NCBI GenBank assembly: GCA_013399015.1
Contig: VWZX01006241.1
Location: 494,729-558,728, forward strand
DNA length: 64,000 nucleotides
Source: Galbula dea
Lineage: Eukaryota; Chordata; Aves; Piciformes; Galbulidae
Reading direction: 5' to 3'
Part shown: positions 55,901-64,000 of the stretch, piece after piece
Layout: every line of letters starts with the position of its first letter
How positions within the stretch are numbered: the first letter of the stretch is position 1
Made by a program: the position numbers and the translations under genes
Notes under the pieces: generated by a model
Database searches by the model: none
The model's input: the letters and a program-made list of their open reading frames with translations, nothing else
What the model was told of the DNA's origin: nothing

Positions 55901-58900
55901 AGAGATCTCATGGGTGGAAGCTCTAGCCATAATACAAGCTTTGTTTTCTGATTTAAGCACTTGCACTGGAGTCAGGACACCTCTAACTGCCCTGAGCTGG
56001 GACATGACCAGATGTGCGGTGGCCAGTGCCTGCTCACTGCTCTCCAGATTTACTCATTTTTCTGCTTTGCCACAGATGCTCAGGTTAGGCCTCAAGCTAT
56101 TAAGATTCACAGAAACACCCAAAACAACTGCTTGGTCATGTAGACACGCCTCTTTCCTGGCTTGTGCTTGCCCACCTCTGAAGTAGTTGGGGAGTTTCCT
56201 TCCTCATCATCTCCAACTTCAGCTGTTGCATTTAAAAATGAAAAATAGAAGAGGACTCAGATCCAGCCTTCTCGGTACTAAGGCAATAGAGAAAGGGTGA
56301 GAATAGTTTTCTCCCCCTTCCTGAACTCCATGGTGTCTGTTTCACATTGACACGTCCCATTTACCCCCTGCACAGTGCCTGCAGCCAGCACTCCTCAGAA
56401 GCAGCTCTTCAAAGTGGTACTTTGTGGGGATAACTTAATGCAAACTGATTGATAGGCAGAAGGCTGTTCATCTTGGTTCTGGCGCAGTATTGGCACTCTT
56501 CACGGCAAGTGCACACTACTGGGAAAGATGCTCATTGCCTCCCTGTATACATTGTTTGCCTCTGGCATTTTTCCTTGGGACCACTTCCATCTGAGATGGA
56601 GACTATTAGCAATGTACCTGCTTCCGATGACCACATAAATTTTGCAGGTGTCAGAAACTCTCTTGTTTTTGAAAACATACTATTATAAACAAACATCCAG
56701 ATATCTCTTTCCAAGAGCAAAGCAACACTGTATTAGTGGAGAAGAGCTCACCATGAAGTGAGGAGTAGCTTTTAGCTGACAGGCTCTGTGTGCACAGTCA
56801 ACTGCCCTGTTCAGTGGCAAGAACAGTGAAGAAGGACAAGATGAAATACCAGCCATGGAGCTTGTGAAAGCTCCAGCTGCTGCCACCAGTTTGAGAGTTG
56901 TGTGGTGAGTATGGTCACTGCCAATTCCAGTCACCAGGATGTGTTCTTGAGTCCTAGGACAAGTCTTTGGTAGGACATAAGGTTCCTTTTGAGACAGAGA
57001 GGCTGATAATCTGACACCAAGCATTACTGTCTGGGAGTTTCCACTACTCATCTCACACCCTCTGCACAATTTCCTTTTTCTTGTTTCATGAACAAAATAC
57101 TAAAATACTAGTTTCCCCATGTGACCCCTGCAAAGCCCAGCACAACATGTCCCCACCTTATTACCAAATCCACAGGAATGTGCCCAGGGGCTAGGGTTGC
57201 TTGGCAGGGAAATACATCCACTCCAGTGGCCAAGAGGCCCTCCTAGGACAGCGAGCACAGACTCTTCCTGGTAGCCATTGGAAAGCTACAAAAGCAAGGC
57301 ACAGCTTCTGCTGTTCACTGTAGTGATGTTGGGATAACCTAGCCTGACAGGAAATGTCAGTGTTGGGAGCTGGGTTGCCTCACTGGCAGCAGGTGAAGCA
57401 GAGAGCAGGGCAGACTCAAGCTGGTTTTGGCAGGTGGAGCCCAAGTCCAACCCTGCTGCACCAGGCAGATGGGTGAACTCCACTGGCCACTGTCAGGATT
57501 TGTGTGCTGCAGCCCAAAGCTGTGGCACTTCTGCCAGAGGGGAAAGAGATACCTTTGCTGAGCTGCCCACGGCCACATCACTCTGCTCATGCTGCTCAAG
57601 GCTGCAGCACATTACCTCCCAACAGCAGGTGCCTGCCCTCTACCCTGGATAGGGTCTGCCCTGGACCCCTGCCTCAGCCTGGCAGGGGCGAGGACGTGCG
57701 CCATGCATCAGTGGGATGAGGGACCTGGGCTCCTTGAGAACCTCCAAGCATTACCTCCTCTTCCTCTCAGGAGGAAGTTCCATGGCAGGACTCCCCACCT
57801 TGCTTTGTGGCATCCAAACAAAGCCAGGGTTGTTCATGCTACCCACGTGTGGGGTGGGGCCAAGGTGAGGACACTCCTCATCCCAGCAGTCCCAAAGGCA
57901 ATAGCCGTGCTAGTCTGACTCACGCCATCACGACACACCTCATAGCTGCTTGTTGGGCATGGGGAGCAAGCACGCAGCTTCTCAGCACACCCAGCTAGGC
58001 AGGATAAGGGTAGCTCTGAAGACCCTGGAGCTGTCTGAGATGCCATGGCTCAGATACTCAGATGCACGTGCAGCCAGCCCATGTCCCAAGACACCCAGAT
58101 GCAGAAGGAACCTATGGAGCTCTGGAAGGGAGGCCAGCAGCCTGGGAAACAAGCAGAAAGGAAAAGAGCCTCTTACCTCAGGGACACAGAGCACTTGCCC
58201 CAGCAGACCCCAGCTTGCCATGTCCCTTCTACAAGTGAGGCCACCGGCAGGGCAGAGCTGTCAGTGTGCTTCTGCCTAGGAAGAGGCTCGGATGGGAAGG
58301 AGGACGCTGTGCTCACTTGTAGGTGCGTGACTCACTTCCCTCTTGGCACTTGCAACACAGCTCAGACGTGTCCCAGATGCACACAGGAGCTGGACACTGA
58401 CTCCTGTGGCCCTTTGTCAAGCAGACAGTGGTAGAGAGACAGTGGTGGAGACTCCGTCCTGGCCAGGAGCTTGTTACAGTCCTGTGTCACCCACTGTCTC
58501 AGAGGCTTGAGACACGGTAGCCCTGCCCTGCAGCAGCTCCAGGGCAGTGGCACTCCCCAGCCAGACCAAGGTCACAGAGGTGTTGCAAGTTTGGCAAGTG
58601 GGGCCAGTGCCGTCAGCAGTTATGCCCCCTGGGCTTCTCATTTCCTTCCAGATACTAGAACTGGCACAGCAGCAAGTGTTTGTTCAAATGCATCCTTTGG
58701 AGGTGAAGACTGCAGGGGTTAAAGCATCAGGATGAGACTGATTTGCAGTGTAAGTCCCCATATGGGGAAACATTAGCCAGAAAAATATTCTAGGCTGTGG
58801 CAGCTAGTCTCCTTGCCCTTTTGGCAGCATTATAAACCCCCATACGCTCTTGTATGCCTTCAGCCTGGGAGGAGAGAGTGGATGGACACATGAGGGACCC

Positions 58901-60579
58901 ACTGCTTGCTGCTGCTGTCCCAGGGCAGCAGCTCTGGCATTGTTCTGCTCAAGTTTCAAATGGGATTTCCCCAGATATGTACTATGGCACTGATCATGGG
59001 CATAGAATCCACCTGAGTCACTCGTGTTAGAACAAGAAATCACATGGATTTCTGTCTGCTGCCTTTATTCACTGTGGGCCTTAACAAGGAAATGTTGTTG
59101 TGTGTTCTTTGCTGTTAAGAATGGGCACTGGTTTCTGCAAGGAAGAATATGTGAGGTCTCTGAGACAGCCCTGAAGGGCCAGACAGTCACAACTGGTTAG
59201 GGCACAAAAGCATGTTGAAAGCACATCAGAGCATGCACACAACCTGCACCACTATCAGAAGGAAGTGGCCGTTTGCATGTCTTGTAATCCCCACAATCCA
59301 AGCCTGCCAGACACCCAACTGCAGTATACAGAGTTGCCTCAAATACCCCAATTTCCCGAGCAAAGAACAAAGTTGCACCAGTTCAACTGTGGCCTTTCTC
59401 AATGGAAAAGTTTGCCAGCATGCTCTTGTGAATAAGGAAAGCTAGGAGGAGAATGGCCAGCAGATTGAGGACTGTTAATATTCCCTCTGCTAGGTGGGTG
59501 ATGCTGCACCTGGAACAGTGTGTACAACTCAGAAGGGATGTGGAGACCTGGAGAGGCACTGGCAGAGGACTATCACCATGATCAGAGCCCAAGGCATGTG
59601 TTATGTAGGGAGGTGGTCTGGGATAGCCTGGAGGCTGAGGGACCATCTGATCACTACCTGCAGCTGTTGGAAGTTGCAAAGAAGATGGAAGCAAACTCTT
59701 CTCCACAGAGGCAAATGGTGTGACAAGGGGCAACAGCCACAAACTGGGGTGAAGGACAGTCAGGATGGACACTGGTGAAATATTTTCTCTAGAAGGGCTA
59801 TGCATCCCTGGGGTAGGAACCCAGAGAGACCATGGTCTTATCCTCACCACTTGGCTAGATAAAGCCACTGCTGACCTCACCTAGCATTAGTGACAGCTTC
59901 ACTTCAACCACAGGGTCGAATTAAAAATCTACAGAGGCCATTCTCCAAAACATTTCAGTTCTGTGATTTGAACTGCAACAATTGCACTGGCATGTGTATC
60001 AGTGTTATTGTCCTTTACAGGTGCTCTGCAACACACAGCCCTGCAAGACCCCATTCCACCCAGAAAAACTGTTACAAAAATACCCAGATGGGACCTGCTG
60101 GCATTTGAAGAGGAAGCACTTTGACTAGACCCAAGAAGACATAATAAATCCCATCAATTATTTTCAGGTCATATCCTTGTTTTCTTCAGTGATTAACTGG
60201 CCATGACTGTGAAGCAGAAGACTTTGCACCTTAATGTTAATGTTACATCTGGAGTTCCCTGCTGCTGCAGGACAACTGAATATCCCAGAAAGTGAATTTG
60301 AATGAAGCAGGTGGCCAGGGAGGCCAGTAACACAGGAAAGTCCATTTTAATGGCATTGAACAGGATGAGGCAGAGATCTGCTGCTGCAAAAGAAAGACCT
60401 AATTGCCCTGAAGTACATGTCCATTCTTGCCCTGGGTGTCCAAAACACTCTGGTTGGTGTGACAGTGAAGCCTCTTAGTAGGAAGGTTGCCAAGCCTCAA
60501 TAGAGAGGCACCTCAGCTACCTTCTAGATCCACCTAAAACGTGCACAGTGCTCACTGTGTTATGGAGATCAGAGATGGA
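49981..60579. other. Upstream region/5' introns of PTAFR, little recognised
   Basis: PTAFR 5' UTR exons are expected somewhere here but cannot be placed from sequence. The part 54-59 kb is GC-richer and shows many overlapping open frames on both strands, none with a known domain. A block at 59490-59720 has a loose CR1-like phrase (CACCTGGAACAGTGTGTACA) and may be an old repeat. Confidence 0.45.
55579..55632 (+). repeat. 17 bp tandem repeat, about 3 units
   Basis: Units of GAGTCTGTCACAGTGAG occur twice, followed by a third, imperfect copy (GAGTCTGGTCACAGAG). Confidence 0.8.
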
Positions 60580-61505
60580 AAGATGGGACTGTGGGATTGA
60601 GTGCACCCTCTGCAAGTTTGCCAGCAGCACTAAACTCAGTGGTGCAGTTGACACACTGGAGGGGACGGATGCCATCCAGAGGAACCTGGACAGGCTTTAG
60701 AGGTGGGCCTGTGCAAACCTCACTAAGTTCAGTAAGGCCAAGTGCAAGGTCTGGCACCCGGGTCGGGGCAATCCCAAGCACAGATACAAGCTGGACGATG
60801 AGTGGACTGAGAGTAGCCCTGCAGAGAAGGACTTGGGGGTGTTGCTTGACAAGAAGCTCAACATGAGCCAGAAATGTATGTTTTCAGCCCAGAAAGCCAA
60901 CCACATTCTGGGCTGCATCAAGAGACATGTAGCCAGCAAGTCGAGGGAGATGCTTCTCCCCCTCTGCTCTGGTGAGAACTCACCTGTAGAATTATGTCCA
61001 GCTCTGGAGTCTTCAGTACAAGACATGAATGTGTTGGATCAGGTCCAGAGGAGGCCACAAAAACGATCCCAGGGCTAGAACCCCTCTGCTGTGAGGACAG
61101 GTTGAGAGAGGTGGCATTGCTCAGCCTGCAGAAAATAAGGTTCTGGGCAGACCTTATAGCAGCCTTGCAGTACCAAAAGGGGGCCTGCAAAAGGACTGGA
61201 GAGGGACTTTTTACAAGAGCAGGTAGTGGGATAGGACAAGAGGTGATGGTTTTAAACTGAAAAGAGAGTAGATTTAGATTAGAAATAAGGAAGAAATTCT
61301 TCACTATGAGGGTGGTGAAACATTGGAAAAGGGTGCCCAGAGAGGTTGTGGCTGCCCCATCCCCAGCAGTGTTCAAGATCAGGTTGGATGGGACTTTGTG
61401 CAACCTGGTCTCATGGGTGGCATCCCTACCCACGGCAGGAAGGGTGGAACTAGATGATCTTTAAGGTGTCTTCCAACCCAAACCATTCTATGACATGATT
61501 CTATT
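60580..61505 (+). mobile_element. CR1 LINE, 0.93 kb, catalytically dead
   Basis: Translation gives IECTLCKFASSTKLSGAVDT, where the RT Asp-Asp pair is replaced by Ser-Ser, then SSPAEKDLGVLLDKKLNMSQ, KANHILGCIKRHVASKSREM and EVALLSLQKIRFWADLIAAL. It is frameshifted between blocks. It ends AACCCAAACCATTCTATGAC and ATGATTCTAT. It lies upstream of PTAFR, antisense to it. Confidence 0.92.
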
Positions 61506-62271
61506 TCCCTAGCCTAAGGAAGTAGCACTCCCAAACATCTGCCTATTTTGTGCACAACTTGAAACCAGGGTTTTAAACACCTTCACCTGTCAACGAGCAA
61601 AAGGAACTACCCTCCAAGGCAGAGGAGCCCCAGCAGCAGGTGCACTGCCAACAGGAGTTCTGGAAAATAAAACCAAGGTTTTCAACACAGCTGGCAGAGC
61701 CCCACACACTATCAGGCCCAGGCACGCTGTACTGGTGCACAAGACAAGGGACAATGCCCCTTTTCTGCTTGTGAATTGTAGGGCTTAGCTGCCCGAGCAG
61801 GGGAGATCTTGCTCATGCTGCAACTTGCAAAAGGAAAAGGAAGTTAGTTAAGACAGCTCATTTGCTCTAGATAACACACTGCAATTGCCCAACTTTTTCT
61901 GAGGGAAACTTCCCACACTAAGGCCAGCCTCTCACAGTTTCTCTCCAGCTTCAGTTGTTTAAGAAGGCAGAGAAAGACTATCAAAAGAAACTTCCAATCT
62001 GGAAGGAGAGTACAAGCCCTTGATCTCTCTCACCCGAGTCCCCCTATCCAGCACTAAGCTGGCTGTAGTGAATCCCACAGAATGAGTTATGCTCCTGAAA
62101 TGCAAGTCACATACAGTGAAAGAATTGTTACTGCCCACGGAGAAGGAGGGGTCAGCCGATTTAGAGCACATCAGTATGTTAGCCAAGCTAAGATAAACGT
62201 TAAGTAACACACTTGTGTATGTCTTATCAAGAATAGATTTAATCTCTGGCTGAACACTCAGGCTTCCTACA
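61506..62271. other. Spacer between CR1 and LTR, no feature seen
   Basis: No recognisable exon or repeat. Confidence 0.5.
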
Positions 62272-62804
62272 TGTCAAGGGTCAAGGCTGGGCCAACTGCC
62301 AACCCAGTGACAGACTCCCCCGTTATGCCCTCTTCCTCCCACCACAGGAAGGGAAAGGTGATAAGAGAGAGAGAGACTTGTGGATTGGAAAATAAAACTA
62401 AAACTACTTTAATGATAATAATAATAATGATAAATGAAATATATACAAATATGTACAGAACCCAATGCCGAACCCAAACCCCCCTTGACGGTAAACACGT
62501 CACCAGTGGTACTGCAGCAGCAGGCCTCAGCAGCAGCATAGAGTCAGGCTCAGGGGCTGGATCCTGGTACTGGATGCAGGAACTTAGGGATCAGGGTCGA
62601 GAGCAGAACAGACAGAGTTCTCCTCAGATGCCAACCACCGAAGCGCAGGAGAAAAGGAGGAAGGGAAAAACTCCCCCCAGTTTATATATCAAATATGACA
62701 TCTATGGGATGGAATACCTTAGTTGGTCAGTTTGGGGTCACCTGTCCTGTCCACTCCTCCCTGAAGGTGCAGCCTTTACCCTGCACCCCCCAACCTGAGA
62801 CACA
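62272..62804 (-). mobile_element. Retroviral solo LTR, avian ERV type (approximate ends)
   Basis: Read on the minus strand it starts TGTGTCTCAGGTTGGGGG and holds CTGACCAACTAAGGTATTCC, ATCCCATAGATGTCATA and a TATA element TATATAAACTGGGG near 62680. Further on come a GC-rich leader, ATTAAA/TTTTATTTTCC near 62390-62415, and the end CAGCCTTGACCCTTGACA. This promoter-to-polyA order and the 'ccatccc...atataaactggggg' core are familiar from avian endogenous retrovirus LTRs. Flanking duplications were not found, and there are no internal genes. Confidence 0.65.
62410..62435 (+). repeat. (AAT)n/(ATG) short triplet tract within the LTR
   Basis: ATGATAATAATAATAATGAT lies next to the polyadenylation region of the minus-strand LTR. 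It probably grew from its A/T-rich R region. Confidence 0.65.
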
Positions 62805-63529
62805 AGGTTTAGCAGTGACCTTGTTTTGCATACCAATCCCTGGCAGTAAATCTAAACATGAGGCCTTATCACTGCTAGAAGCTGGCAATGTCTGCAAAAA
62901 CATGTTGTTAGTCTCAGAAAGTGCAGTTTCTCAGAGGAGCTTTAGCTGGAAAGTAAAATCCCTAGACTACACAGGAGCAGTGGAAAGGAAAGTCGTATAC
63001 GCTGTCCCCTTTAATACACAAGCAAATATGTTTTTGTTGATGTTTCCCTTCTTACATCTTCAGACACAAGAAATCAAGTGACTTGCAAAGGTCCTTTCCC
63101 ATTCCACTGTTGCTGAATGGAGATACGCCCCTGCAAATTACAAAGAGGAAGGAAATCCCCCTGCCTCAGAAGGGAAAAAAGAGCTTCAGGAATGATCTCT
63201 GGACTCCCAGAAAGCAGCAAGGAACAGAGCTGGACTCTGGTAGACCCCCTGTACATTCTGTAGGAACCGGACACAGAGGACAAGTTATTTCCACAGAAAA
63301 CTAAAGCCAAAACCCTACTGGAAGGTGCTTTTGTAGCAATATGGTACCTGTTCTCCTTCTGAAAGAAAAAGAAATTGCTCCTTACTTCCACCAGTGTATT
63401 TTCTTATCCTGCATATCAAGGACAAGTATTTTAGTCTATGATGACCACTAACCCAAAAAGAGCTTCAAAGAGGAAGAACGCCTAGAGATCTCTTCCTCTA
63501 CAACATCTCTACCTCTTGAAATTAAGCAG
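62805..63529. other. Spacer between LTR and terminal CR1, no feature seen
   Basis: No recognisable exon or repeat. Confidence 0.5.
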
Positions 63530-64000
63530 AATCACAGAATCACAGAACTGTTACGGTTGGAAAGGACTCTCAAGATCATCTAGTCCAACCAATAGCCCTA
63601 CACTACACTTATCCCTAAATCATCCCCTGAAGAAACACATCTATCCTCTTCTTAAAAACCTCCAGGGATGGTGACTCCACCACCTCCCTGGGCAGCCTAT
63701 TACAATATCTTGCCACTCTTTCAGTGAAGAAATTCTTCCTAATATCTAATCTAAACCTACCCTGGCTCAGCTTAAGCCCATTCCCTCTAGTCCTGTCACT
63801 AGTCACAAGGGAGAAGAGGCCAACACCCGCCTCCCTAGAATGGCCTTTCAAGTAGCTGAAGAGAGCAATAAGCTCTCCCCTCAGCCTCCTCTTCTCCAGG
63901 CTAAACAACGCCAGCTCCCTAAGCCTCTCCTCATAAGGCCTGTTCTCCAGACCCCTGATTAGCTTAGTTGCCCTTCTCTGCACCCTCTCTAGTACCTCAT
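63530..64000 (-). mobile_element. Young CR1 LINE, 3' part, runs off the window
   Basis: It starts with AATCACAGAATCACAGAACT (inverted tail), then GTTACGGTTGGAAAGGACTC. The open minus-strand frame 63615-63983 encodes the ORF2 C-terminus (RRATKLIRGLENRPYEERLR to REVVESPSLEVFKKRIDVF). It differs from the copy at 7340-8764 at only 5 of 122 residues. The rest of the element lies beyond position 64000. Confidence 0.95.

Noticed and set aside
59383..59880. 165-codon minus-strand frame near 59.5 kb, with a hydrophobic LLAILLLAFLI stretch
   Set aside because: No family resemblance and no supporting splice sites. It overlaps a possible old repeat, and the hydrophobic run alone is not evidence of a gene.
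1..64000. CRISPR arrays, bacterial operons, riboswitches, tRNA or rRNA genes
   Set aside because: No regularly spaced repeats, no cloverleaf-like gene with A/B boxes and no rRNA segment were recognised. The window is vertebrate nuclear DNA.

Overview
This is a vertebrate nuclear window, almost certainly from a bird. It holds two multicellular-animal genes on the minus strand, long introns, a CpG-island promoter and many CR1 LINE fragments that end in the CR1-typical ATTCTRTG 3' repeats. It also carries avian-type retroviral LTRs. There are no operons, no CRISPR array and no recognisable RNA gene. The neighbour order EYA3 then PTAFR, both on the same strand, matches the order known from human chromosome 1p35. 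I infer a neoavian bird from the LTR and CR1 types but cannot name the species.

Positions 1 to about 45,740 hold the 5' part of EYA3 (minus strand). A non-coding first exon lies in a CpG island at about 45.2-46.0 kb. The ATG exon is at 27,055-27,147. Six further coding exons follow at 21.2, 15.7, 13.0, 12.1, 5.1 and 0.3 kb. The seven coding segments total 588 nt (196 codons) and join in frame at canonical splice sites. They encode the Ser/Thr/Tyr/Pro/Gln-rich N-terminal transactivation region. The C-terminal Eya phosphatase domain lies beyond position 1.

The EYA3 introns are heavily colonised. They contain a young 1.4 kb CR1 (7.3-8.8 kb), a 1.2 kb CR1 in antisense (17.9-19.0 kb), and an old CR1 carrying a tiny nested younger CR1 tail (24.2-25.5 kb). 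They also contain a 1.67 kb CR1 relic (30.3-32.0 kb), a fold-back pair of CR1s (34.7-35.3 kb), and an old 2.4 kb CR1 split by a 442 bp solo LTR with a 5 bp target duplication (36.8-39.2 kb). A roughly 1 kb ERVL-type LTR at about 16.0-17.0 kb lies under 200 bp from a coding exon.

The stretch 46-48.8 kb is intergenic. PTAFR (platelet-activating factor receptor, a class A GPCR) is an intact 353-codon single-exon coding region at 48,845-49,906. The 50-60 kb stretch upstream of PTAFR has little recognisable content. At 60.6-61.5 kb lies a catalytically dead CR1, at about 62.3-62.8 kb a retroviral LTR in PTAFR orientation, and at the window end a second copy of the young CR1 subfamily.

I did not find a new multi-gene system. 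The most interesting points are the nested and fold-back transposon structures, the LTR next to an EYA3 exon, and a recursive-splice-like AG|GTAAG site just 5' of the PTAFR coding exon.
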